NCBI GenBank assembly: GCA_037903355.1
Contig: JBAJFE010000004.1
Coordinates: forward strand, 4,572,001-4,636,000
Direction of reading: 5' to 3'
Length of the DNA stretch: 64,000 nt
Source of the DNA: Trichuris trichiura
Taxonomy: Eukaryota > Nematoda > Enoplea > Trichinellida > Trichuridae
Within the stretch, counting starts at the first letter, position 1. Every line of letters begins with the position of its first letter. A model generated the notes under the pieces. The model did not search any database, was not told where the DNA came from, and worked only from the letters and a program-made list of their open reading frames with translations. Made by a program: the position numbers and the translations under genes. Below, one piece after another: positions 12,901 through 27,700 of this stretch.

Positions 12901-13192
12901 ATTTGTGCTTAACCGGTTAAAATCAATTTTAGAAGCTGCCCATTATGAAAAAGCAAGTAGTGTCGGAAACTGATCCCGGTACGATCGCCGAGTAGGAAAG
13001 AAAAACTGGGATTAACAATTTTAGAAGTGAAAAGCCCTGAAACACAGAATGTCGAGGAACGTCGTATACCACTACTCGAGGAAATCTTCCAAAGCCTACG
13101 GTACCTGCCGATCAATATCGACATAAAACAAAACGAAGAATTACTAATAAAGGAAGTAAGTAGCAACATCACAACACATCGACCATGCGCAC

Positions 13193-13225
<33 letters not shown>

Positions 13226-16200
13226 AAAACAGGTCAACAGAATGGTGATTGAATATGAAAGAGAAGAAAGTACTGTTTGGGGTAACGAAGATGAAACAAT
13301 AAATAAAAAGCTGTATGAACTGGTAGGCAGTATTACGAGTATTATTAGTGCCGCTAGTAACTTTAAAAATTACTGCCTTTTTAAGAACCCCAAAGTGCAC
13401 ATGTTCTTTTCCGCTAAACGAGTGATAAGGCTTCTTTTCTTGTTTTACACTGGGCTTTTGCCCTTCGTGCCAATGAGAGAACGATTTCTGGAAATCCCTA
13501 TGCTTACCGCCGTGTCTAGGTAAGGATGCGTAGCTAAATGGTGCTTTCTTACATACTGGCAAGTCTTTTGAAGTTATCCCGAAGTCCGTAAGAAGTTTGG
13601 AATTTTTGCAAACCTGATAATGAAACTGGGTGACGCGTAAGTTAAAGAGTTCTGATCATTAATTCAAAACTGGTTACTCTTAACGTTTTTGCCTATTTTC
13701 AGCCTACTCTTATCGCCTGCTTTGTTCGATCACTTGAATCGCAGAAAAATGCACGTATTTCTTTGGGTGCTGAACGAAGATGACCAATTCAAAAGGGCAT
13801 TTGAACTGGGAGCTACGGCGGTGATGACAGATTACCCCACAAAACTAGCTGAATATTTGCTGCATCATCCACCCAAAGAGCCGGTTGAATTTCCGCGACT
13901 TGAAGTCGTAGCGGAAGGAATAGAGATTGCCAAAAAAGAAGTTGAAGCCGTGGCTGAAGGATTGGAGATCGCAAAAAAAGAGGTTAAAAATCTCTGCCCG
14001 TAAACGCGTTTCGCCCGGACGGAACGAAAGTTCAAAACGTTTACCGTACAAAAATAAACTTTTCTAAAGCTGCATTATACAGTATGAACTACTGAAAACA
14101 AAGTAAACTGCTTTGCGAACAAATCAAATTTCGGCGACCGGCTTTCGAGAATTCGTAGAAACGTATGCCAATACGGCTGTTTTTAAAATGCGCTTTTCAA
14201 ACAAACAAAACCGGTCTCGAATGCACCCTTCGCATTTTACGCTCCCAGTAGTTAGTAGATCAAAATCGCTTCGGACATAGCGGTTGGGCTCCTTGTTGTG
14301 AGCAGCTGAAATGCTCATATATAACCACAATGCGTTGACAATAGAAAAAGTGACCAATATGTACGATTTAGTGTACTCTGGCAGATGGTTACTGTCTTAG
14401 ATTTAAAAGGATAAGCGCTTACCTACTTATCAATGATTTGAAGTCTAACTTAAATGGCTGCATTACCAGATGAAGAAGATTAAGGATAAAGGTAGCACGT
14501 TTAAGCTACGTAAATAGAATAAACTTGTAAATCTACAGTAAAACCCCCGTAAGTTGACCACCCAACAGACTGGGGAAAACTGGTCAACATAGGAGATGGT
14601 CAGCATAGGGAGGCTGTGGGTATAAGTGGCTCGACTAAATAGATTGCAGTTGAACCACCGTAAGTTGTCCACTCAACAGACCGGTCAACTTACAGAGAGC
14701 AAACTAGAATTGCGTCCATATACCACGTCACGGCTGAAGAGGTCAACTTCCCACTTACGGAGGTGGTCAACTTCTCACTTACGGAGGTTGTCCTTGCACT
14801 TATTAACGTGCGGACAAACCAACTGCTCAAAATTCGGTCAACTTAGGGAGGTGGTCACCATATAGGAGTGGTCAACCTCGGAGGTTTTACTGCATTTAAA
14901 AAGTGATTATAGGCATAATGGTACTGAGTTGTAAACGTACCTTGAATTTGCATTTATACGATTTTTCAGCAAATTTTTGGCCAGCCAATTTTCGTAAAGT
15001 TCTATGGCAGTGTTCGCGCCATAGCCAAGATACGTATTCACAAATACAGTGAATTTAAACAAGGGTGAAGTGTCATTGCAGCCGAGGTTAATTTCTTGGT
15101 AAAAGGACTCCTTAAAAAAAGTTACTTGGCTAATAAAACATTTGCGTTCCTATGCTGGCAACTTACATTCAGCAAACCATGAACTGCGCTTCGTTTCACT
15201 TCGTAGGCCACCTGGAGTGATGCTCCACCGAGATCAAGAATTCCAGCAGTACGCATGCGTCTACTGGCTAATGAATTTGGCTGAGTTGAAACGGAAGTCT
15301 GTAGCAACGGGGATCTTTCAAAGCGACCAAGAGCGTAGTTGACGGATATCCAAGCGTATATACCCTCCCATTTTCCGGATATTATTTCAATATTCGTTTC
15401 GCTAACTATAAAGTCGTAAGAGCTGGCCAGCGCCCGCTGTAAAGCTTTCATAACTTTTGTTCTTTCCCTAAAAGGGATGGACTAAGTTTGAGCCCATAAA
15501 AAAGAAGCTAACTTACTGAACCGGCAACAACCGCATGCCAGCGGTGGCTAGTACAAAAAGAGAAGTTTGCTTCACGTTTTCCTTTGGTATATAATCGAGA
15601 GCACCGTTGATGAGTCCCTTCATGTAAACCACCGCCTTTTCGGGGTCATTTCCAAAAGAAGACAAACCTTTATATTCATCGTTGCAACGTTTGCCGGATA
15701 GTGCTAAGAACAGTGCGTAACTATACCTGGATTCTTTTTCTTCACTATGGGCTCTCCGTCCCTCCCAAGCAATGGAGAGACGCGTAAAATACTTTTCACG
15801 GTGTGACGGTCATAGTCACAACGATAAATGTACAATCTTGATCCGCTGCTACCCGCATCGACTACTACAGCATAGTGAACTCCTGTTAAAGTAATCTTAC
15901 AAATATCTTTATACTTAGCATTTTGTAACGGGCTCGTAAACTTTTATAGTTGGCTTTACTTTCACGGTAGCACCCGTTTATAACAGATTTTGTAACTCTG
16001 GAGTTTCCGGATGCACTCCTGACCAGTCCTCCGCGGTGACCGCTCAGGACGGGTCCAAAGGGGTCTTGTTCATAAACGTGTAAAATAAAATCTACCGTGA
16101 AAATCTTTATACTGTATTACTGCTACGTAGGAACCTCATTTGGACAGTACAAAACAGCCACAATGTCCTTAAATCGAATAAAAGCAGTAAGTAGCGTGGA

Positions 16201-16566
16201 AACGAACGTTTTTAACGTTAAAGAAACTTCTAAGCGAATAGAGCATTAGTCCCGTCAACAGATGTTCACATAAAGCGACACTTAGGTGCTCAGGTTATTT
16301 ATTAAAGCAATGAGTATGCACTTACCAGCAGTTTGTTCATTTGGCGATGCGTGAAGAGCCGCAGGACTTCGAGGAACCGAAAACAACAAGAAGCAAAGAG
16401 CACAGGCAAACGTGAAACCCGTTGTGCAAAGGAACGTTGGCAGGATGCGAATTCTCCATCGCATTTCGACTGGCCTAGCAGTCATGTAACCAAAACGAAA
16501 CACCCCGCGATGATGAGTGAAATTTCTGAAAATTTGCAAACCATAAATTCGCCTGCTATTCAACAA
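9916..16566 (-). CDS. ENTPD4: ENTPD4-like Golgi/lysosomal nucleoside diphosphatase (apyrase)
   Basis: GDA1/CD39 family members hydrolyse nucleoside di- and triphosphates; the ENTPD4/7 branch acts in the lumen of Golgi or lysosomal membranes. Nine exons were inferred: 16566-16326, 15882-15727, 15667-15517, 15467-15167, 15110-14941, 11055-10743, 10687-10605, 10546-10385 and 10189-9916, giving about 616 residues, the same as human ENTPD4. Apyrase regions in order: VVVDAGSSGSRLYIY (ACR1), LATAGMRLLP (ACR2), SGKWEGIYAWISVNYALG (ACR3), GILDLGGASLQVAYEV (ACR4) and FYGMSEYWYSTNDV (ACR5). An N-terminal membrane anchor (FTFACALCFLLF) and a C-terminal one (IVFFVALLFLLLFVADFIML) match the double-anchored topology of this subgroup. 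The 3885-nt intron 11056-14940 holds a complete GDPD1-like gene on the other strand and a MITE. The start codon among three in-frame ATGs (16566, 16485, 16467) is uncertain. ENTPD7 is the alternative name. Confidence 0.93.
12006..14003 (+). CDS. GDPD1: GDPD1-like glycerophosphodiester phosphodiesterase / lysophospholipase D, nested gene
   Basis: GDPD1/4-type enzymes are membrane-anchored GDPD-family enzymes that hydrolyse lysophospholipids or glycerophosphodiesters. Nine exons were inferred: 12006-12153, 12205-12247, 12300-12435, 12933-12978, 13025-13155, 13233-13322, 13386-13519, 13574-13636 and 13703-14003, giving about 363 residues. An N-terminal membrane helix is followed by the catalytic HRAGGGEAHENT, then MVELDCQLTADGKVVVAHE with the metal-binding E/D and catalytic H. 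Further conserved parts are RIPLLEEIF, PINIDIK, TVWGNED, the hydrophobic TGLLPFVP and LGATAVMTDYPTKL. An in-frame stop at 12000-12002 fixes the start region. The C-terminus carries an unusual two-copy charged repeat (VAEGIEIAKKEV / VAEGLEIAKKEV). The gene lies entirely inside an ENTPD4-like intron on the opposite strand. An AATAAA at 14053-14058 is a plausible polyadenylation signal. The short exons at 12933 and 13574 are the least certain. Confidence 0.92.
13194..13224. repeat. (TTA)n microsatellite in a GDPD1-like intron
   Basis: About ten TTA units fill the 3' half of the 77-nt intron 13156-13232, directly in front of the acceptor AAAAAACAG at 13232. The repeat takes the position of the usual pyrimidine tract and branch region. 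Confidence 0.95.
14536..14892. mobile_element. Pogo/Tc1-like MITE with CAGTAAAACC termini
   Basis: The 357-bp element begins CAGTAAAACCCCCGTAAGTT and ends GAGGTTTTACTG, so the ends are inverted repeats of one another. TA flanks it on the left (14534-14535); the right flank is CA, probably a decayed TA target duplication. The interior is built of degenerate repeats of a GTCAAC/CTTACGGAGG word in both orientations, with two near-tandem copies around 14735-14790. There is no coding capacity. It sits in the large ENTPD intron, 49 bp before the exon at 14941. Confidence 0.8.
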
Positions 16567-17789
16567 CTATTGACTGCTTCAAAACGCTTAACTTAACTTT
16601 GAAAGAATCGGAATGAAGCCAAATCATGGGCAGAAACATTTTAAGCGGCAAAACCAGTTTAGCCAACTTACGTTTCTGGGAAACCCTCTTTTTGCAGAGA
16701 AAATAAGGCACGCAATCAGCATTAACGACTAGGCCGGCCAAGGACCATTTGCGTGACTGGACAACTTGCATGAGATTTAATGAACCAGCTCAAACCTGCC
16801 AATCTAGAAAAAACGTCATGTTACAAAATATCAATGCAGCCTTGCTTGGACAGCAATGGGATGTTAAGAAAAGGAAGGCTTAGAAAGCCTTTTTTAATGC
16901 TTGTTCATGGCGAAAAAATTACTAGACGTCTGCTTGAAGACTCTTCATAGTTAGGTCCTTATAAGGAAACCGATTTTGAAACTGATAAGTCAAGTCAAAG
17001 ACGCATAAATAGAAATAAAAACCTTACGATTCCATAATAGTTGCCTTCATTTCTAAGGTCGGAAAATGGATATGCACGCATCATGAAAAGGCATTCGACC
17101 GTCTAAAAGGTAGCATCGACAAAATACAACATATAACATCTGTTAAAAACAATGTACGTGAAAACCACTTAAAATAAAACAATGAGCAAGCACCTATCCT
17201 TACTTCCAATAGTAAAACCTTTTAGATGGCACGAAGTGCATTAAACAATGCTAAGTAGTTCCTACGTATAGCGGCTTAGTTTTCTACAGGCATTTTAGAA
17301 GAAGATAAGTAAGTCACTGTTTTCTAGCTTTTAGTTAACAATGAATATACAGCTTTAAAAGTAGCCTAAGATTGTAACGAACAAAACGATTTAACTAATT
17401 CAGAGTTTCGCTGGACGTGAAGAACTTGAGGAACTTTTCTAGTTTGCTTTTTAATGTCAAAATACGTTGTAGCTAATGGCAGATTGAAACCTACTTTTCA
17501 TAACTGGCAATTACCAGCTGTGACGCAAAATTGTTTTACCAACGCATATGTCGTGAAGTTATTCTTTGTGTAGTGACGCAACAAGATTACGTGTAGGTGA
17601 GATCGAAATTCGACTATTTTATTTCTTTAAAAACTTTTTGTTGCAATGAGGAAAAGTTATGAAGTTGAAAGTTCTATTCATAATGGTTTCTGCATGTCAG
17701 TTCGTAGCACGGTTAATGTCATTAATTATGGCCCAGCCGCGCATAAATTTTAACCTTGAAGCTGTCCAGATCTGTTTTTCTGACAAATA
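16567..17789. other. Divergent intergenic region ENTPD4-like / SPG7
   Basis: This 1.2-kb spacer lies between two divergently transcribed genes and should contain both promoters or additional 5' UTR exons. I saw no recognisable coding segment and no repeat ends. No TATA box or other promoter element could be assigned with confidence. Confidence 0.5.
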
Positions 17790-21552
<3,763 letters not shown>

Positions 21553-21652
21553 ACAGCCAAGGCGAGAAGCGGCTTGTACGCTTTTGAAAGGGACATTTCT
21601 GTTTTAAGACGTTAACAACAAACGTTACTTATGGGCAGCTGTAGCATAATAG

Positions 21653-21658
21653 AATAAA
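21653..21658 (+). promoter_or_regulatory. Likely polyadenylation signal of SPG7
   Basis: An AATAAA hexamer lies about 100 bp after the SPG7 stop codon on the coding strand. The first copy-like MITE fragment begins roughly 85 bp further on, so the transcription unit probably ends here. Confidence 0.5.
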
Positions 21659-21742
21659 CATTTATTTAAGACAGCAATGTCTTTTTTAAAGGTTAGTCGA
21701 TATTTTTTGCTTGCTCAATTCCCATTAACAAGTAAGAAGGGG

Positions 21743-21790
21743 TCATGTCGCTTATGCGCCTCACTGTCATGCTGTAAGTTTTTCAGGAAG
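21743..21790. mobile_element. MITE family 1, solo end fragment
   Basis: The fragment contains GTCGCTTATGCGCC, the reverse complement of the right-end type seen near 61094, followed by CACTGTCATGCTGTAAGT, which closely matches the start of copies C (56197) and A (29821). Similarity stops at about 21790, so this is one terminus without the rest of an element. Confidence 0.6.
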
Positions 21791-24700
21791 TGTGTTCTGC
21801 TATTAACACAGCCGAACTGCTTAGTAAAAAATGTAGCGAGGTAAGAATAAATCTTTGAATACTTTTGCCGCCATTTTAAAAAAAAGTTTATGTGCGTTTT
21901 TCAATATTTCTTATTTTATTCATTGCATTAAGTGTAATGCTATTTCGTTGGAGTATACCAAAAAAATTTTTTACATGCCAGTTGGCTGCACCGATGCGCG
22001 CTATCTCTAAACTTCAGTTGTTTTGAGCTTTGCTTCAATCGTTCTTGCTGCTCATATAAATAATGTTGAGATATCCTTCATTATAGGCTATGAAAAGGAT
22101 AGTGACTTAGCTTCATTATTTTCTATCCATCGTTGTCTACAAATCCGGTTATCCTTTCTGCGGATAGGCTTAGGCGTAGGCTATGAACACCTGTTAGTTA
22201 CACACCAGATTGTTGTTGTCTTCCCGCCAGTATCTGTCCTAAGCTATTAGATTAAGAACAAGCCAACGCAAATAAGATCAGTAGACAATGGCAGTGTGGC
22301 AGACAAATAATAGAAGTGACTTGGCTTTCGCTTATACCTTCCTATTGTATTCAGATTTTGGACGATGAGAGATTGGTGTCTGTAATTCTTTGACCGTTGG
22401 AATGCTTTTCGTCTGGCCTTTAACCTTTTATCAATATTCGCTTGTACGCTAAAATATCCGCTCCTATTTAATACTATTTTGCAGATACCTTCGTATCAGC
22501 ATGTGCTTTATTCTCACTCGTTGAACAAGCGTTAACTACAAAGCACTTTAAATCTTTGGGAGGTTGTGTTTTATGTATGAATCATGATCATCTTATTATT
22601 GATCAATGTATGTAAGCAAAAAATGAATACTCAGCATATGAATGGCTAGCAAAACACTGAGGACAGTTCGTACGTGGTCAGCGTCTAGTAAGTACCCTTC
22701 AGACTCAATGTCGTTCAGCGTCAGCGTTGCTTTCTTATTTTTCAACTGAATGGTAAATGATTGATTACTTCGTCGTTCATGATTGAAGCCGTAGTGAACT
22801 TTATCTTTTTATAGCAACAAAGATGCGTAGCGAAGTTTTCTTTCTCAGTTAAGGTCATCCTTTGCAGAACATATTTATTAATGTAGGAAGTCTAATGCGC
22901 CTTGTACTCACAGCGTGATCTCATCCATTTGTAAAAGCGATTCTAGCGCGAGTTGACATTGATGGTAAGCAGGTGAAATGATTGGCATTATCGTCTAACT
23001 GATATGGTTTTTCTTCATACCGCGCAAGGGGGCGTAAACGAATTGAGACAATGGAATATCTGCTTTTATTTTTCAGGCTTGCAATTATTAATTGTTTCTC
23101 AACGAACAACGATTATCATTGATCGTTGTGTCACTATATTTGTTTCATCTTGCCTGAATGGCTAATTAGCTTAAAACGTCTAATTGCGTTAATGACGAGT
23201 TAGTAGACGCAATCGATTTATAATACGTCAAATGTAGAGTGGAGGAGTATTCAATGGTCTCTTGGTGCCAAAAATTGCGTTCAACCAATGTTTGCGTTGT
23301 ACGTTCGAAGCAGTTACCGTCTTGAAGCTTTTCGCATCAAGAAAACCGCAAGACAAGTAGCGCAATGGTTTGGTCAAATGCTCTACGGACAGTGTTTGCT
23401 CATCTGTAAAATTGCTTTCCTAAGTGGGGGCAAAAATCCATACATTTTTTAAAACGAACACACGTGTCCCATTCACAAGTTTGAAGCTTTTAATCGAATA
23501 GTTTTTGTGAAATTCAAATTCTTCAAAAGCACGTCTCTTCGAGGACTAAGTGTTAATGCGTTGCTTACCTTAAAGAGCACGGTGATAAGCCACTGCTTTT
23601 GGTAAACGCTTTCCCAGTGCAACATGAGAAATAAGTTATCTATGGAAGACAAAAAATAAGGGCTATTCCACGTTCAGGCTTCTTAGCTTCTGTCTTAGCA
23701 CCTTTCAAACGTTGGGTCAATAGGCCGGCAATATTCTTTTTATTTACTCTGAAGACTTGCATGCTTAGAACAGTTTACTGAGTCGATGTTTGTTGACACT
23801 TTTATCTCCATCAGTTGTTTTTGCAGATGTTCAAGCTGTAGGCAATCTTGCCTTGAGAGAAAGGCGGTTCCTCTATTGCTTTTGATCGAAATGCAGCAAA
23901 AGATTTTTGAGTCACAACCTTAAATTGACGTTTTAAAGACGTAACTCTTCGTAACGGGAAGGTAGTAGTTCATGGATATGCGTATCTTCGACTTAGGGTG
24001 CTATCCCGTTTTTTTGGAACAATAAGTCTTTACTCGTTCCTCCAAAGCTTTCTATTGCAGGATGTAAAGCCAGTTTTCGGCTGTGACTTTAAATTAACTT
24101 ACCACTGGCTCGCAAGCGATGGTCCGCGCCGCTGTCATTTGAGTATCTTAACCACGGGGCGTCAAAATGGCAGGGTTAGCATTGATAATGCTGTGCAACT
24201 GTTGGGCGATCCGTTCTAACCAATTGGTGTCGAATTACGATTCGTACTTAAGATAGAATTTGAAAGGAAAAGATTAACTTTATTAAGTTATTCCGCTCAT
24301 TACCTATCGCTTAAATGTGTTTTTGTTATCTGAGAGTGTTTACTGAAGTCGGTGTGAAAAATGGGCATATTGACCAGCTGACTTTTGCACTGGTTTCGAT
24401 TTGCGAATTCGCGTTTATTTTTGTTCCATTAATTTTCCACTGCTCACCGACCGCTCAACGCACATCGATCGACCGCGGCCGCATGGTAGGAGAGGAAGCT
24501 GACTGCTGCTCGTGAGTAACTGCATTTTGCTTTTATCTCGAACGTCGTATACCTTTACGCCTTAGCGGCAGAGGGTTAGGTCAATATTCAGAGCAAGGCG
24601 CCATGTGCTTACCCCTATGCTTTTAAGAATGTTTTTATTCGACAGCTGACCATCGTGTCATTCTTATCGCTTACCTCTGAGAGGGAGGGGAAAGAGTAAG

Positions 24701-27700
24701 AGAGAGTGGGAGAGGGGATCGTTAGCTAGCAATCATCGAAACAGCAGTGAAGTATTAAGCTAGAGTTTCTATGTCCGTCGTTGGATCACGATGATTAGCC
24801 TAATGCTTAACTACTTCCTTGTTCAAATCCTTTTAAAGCCTTTATAGTTTTCTTCTATTAGGTAAGTACTATTCAGTCTACTCGAGTAAAGTGCCCTAAT
24901 AAAGAAAAGTAGGGTTTCCTGAAGTTCCAAATGAGCTGGACAGTACGAACTACGAAGCTCTGTTCAATTTCTTTCACTTACGGCATTCTTGTACTCTTTA
25001 AAGTATCTACGCTTTCTTGAAGTGCACCGTTCGAACTTTTATACTACGTAGTACGGCTTTGCGCAACGCCCAAGCTATGTATAGCTCCAATTCGCGCGAT
25101 TTCGATTGCTCGGTTAATATTGTCTTTCCAATTTCGCTAGCTGTTGATTTGTACTTTAATATATTCAACCGATTGCGTAAAAGGTTTTCCCAAATCTCTT
25201 CTTCTAACAGCCCGCTTAAGTATGCTCTTCCTTTAATTATTTGGCAATGCAACGTCTTTTTTACTTCGCCGCAGTTTCATCTTGGTTCGAGGGCAGCCTA
25301 GCGCATTCTGCTTAACGTTGCAAACAGCATCGTGAGTTGCATGCTTTACATAGTTAACCAAAAGCGTACATAATCTTTTTTTTTCAACCTGCAACGCTTA
25401 TTCTACATGTATTAATTACGCAGCGAACGCATTGTTTTCGGGTAAAAATATATGAATAGACGGGTAGCCAATTATTGCATTTTTATTAATGGTAAAACGA
25501 AAGTTTTGACGATTTCCTGATGAGCCTATTAATGGAAAACAGCAATGATTTGTTTAGTCATTCCAAGGGAGAATCACGACTATGACGCAAGCGCAATTTT
25601 GCAATGACGATGACGATCACTGTTGTCCAGTTTGTCCGGCTTATGGAACTTGTTTGACGGGCGAAAAGGATTCAGTTACAGAGTAGAGATTTCAATGAAT
25701 TTAAATTCCGAAATGTAACTATCAAATGTCTAAAGAGGTTTCATGCTGTATAGCAAAGATGCAACATAGTCTGAAGTTCTCAACCGTATTCAAAGTGGTG
25801 GATGTCAGGGCATAAGTGCTGCTTGCGATCTGCTTACAAGTTCGCGAATTGATCGCGCGGTATTCGTCGGATAGAAAATGTTGACTTTCGGGGAAGTCGC
25901 GCTGTTCGTTGCTATTAGCTTTCCGAAATACGGGGCATTAATTGCTATTCTGAGATAGATACTCACAAAAAAAGTGACTTTTTTGTTTTCCTGTTTTAAG
26001 TAGAGCAAATATTGTAATCTCAGACAAAGATTTGGAATTAAGGAAGTTTTCCAATGTCAGCACACTTTCGCTACTATAGAGCGGTATATAAGTGGATTAA
26101 AATAAAAGTGATTCAGCGAATACTTATATTGTGCTTTTGCCAGGCAATATGAAAAAGTTGTTTTCTTGCGCGAGCGGTGTATGACTGATAGCGTGAGAGT
26201 AACTGATTTCGCATTAGTACGTAGTTAAAATTTTGGACGTCATTGTTTTGATTTTTACTCATCGGAGACAACGAACAACCGCTCGGATATGAAGCACTGT
26301 GGTGAAACTGTTCAACAAGGAAGAGCGGCTTAAAGCGTAAACTAAAAATGGAAAACCTATTAACTTCTTCAGTTTTGTTTCTGAGAATGTTCAGTAGACG
26401 TCTTCCCGCTTCTGTGCAAGCCGGAAGACAGGTCTGCCATTTCTCAATGACGGAGGAAGTCCGGTCAAGACCAGTCTGGTCAATCGTTACGCAATTGGTC
26501 ATCATGGTCTTGTCAAGTGAGAATTGACGAAGCATTGGTGTCGAAATAACGCTGAATAGATTTGTGACGCGATCGCTTCTTGGCGGGCTTCTGCCTCCGA
26601 CGTAAAGTTATTTTTAGCTCAGGCTGATATTGTTCCGCGCGAACCATTTTAAAGGTTATTGAACTGTTGTGTGACTTCTGAATTGCCGTCACGGCGCCAG
26701 GCATTAATAGGTGCTTCCCTTCTTTCATACCTGAGCAACCTTGGCTTGTTAGGATAAAAAACTTCATTTAAGCAATTTTCCCTATTTGGCATATCTCTTT
26801 ACAGAATGCGTTTAGTGCATTAAGAGTATTTAATGTCACGAAATGTGTGGGCAGCCAGGACCTCATCTTAGCTCATTTGTGAAATGTCTCTTTATTGCCA
26901 TTCGATAGCTAATTAGCATATTTTCATTTTTAGTGAGCATCTTCATTGGTTTCTATTTAAAATGATGGTAATTGCGTTCAACACGCTCCTTTCCGCTTGC
27001 GTGCGTTAGCTTTGGTAATTGTTGCTCCAACTGAGCGCTACTACGAAATCACTCAAAATGGACGTGCAAGCAAATGTGTCATTGCATGCCAACTTCCTGG
27101 CCAAATAGGGCGACTTTAGTTTAGTGAATTTCGTCATTTCCGTTTCCGACGAGTTGTTGAAAGCTCACACTCGTTGCTCACTTTTTCTTTCAGCTTTTGG
27201 AAGAAAAACGATACGCTTTCTTGACAAACACTTAATCTTTTCTTCTTGAAAGCTTCAGCATTGCCGTATCCGGGAAGTAAGGAAAAAATTTCCATTGCCA
27301 ACCGCCCACAGTTTCCCTCATTAGTTAGGTCGTTATGATTTGGCAGAGTTAAGCAATGCAATTTTTCATAACGCTTTCCTACTTCTTGGTTGCTGAAACC
27401 ATCTTTGCATATAAAATTGGACGACTTGACTTTACTATGATGAAATGCGTCGCTGTCGTTAAGCTCTTGATTTGGCGACCTTAATTTATGCCCACTCGTT
27501 TCTGCCTGTTTTGCCGTAGTACGGAGTGGATAATTCATTAAGAAGTTTTTCTGACTGAACTCTCTTCGCGATGACATGATTGTCGTTTTCCTTTCCCACA
27601 TGTCCCCTGTTGAATTTTATCTAGAACTTCCGCCTTTGGAAGTCGGCTGAACAAATGTAGGTTTCATGCATTAACGTCACTTGTCGATTGTGAGATTAAG

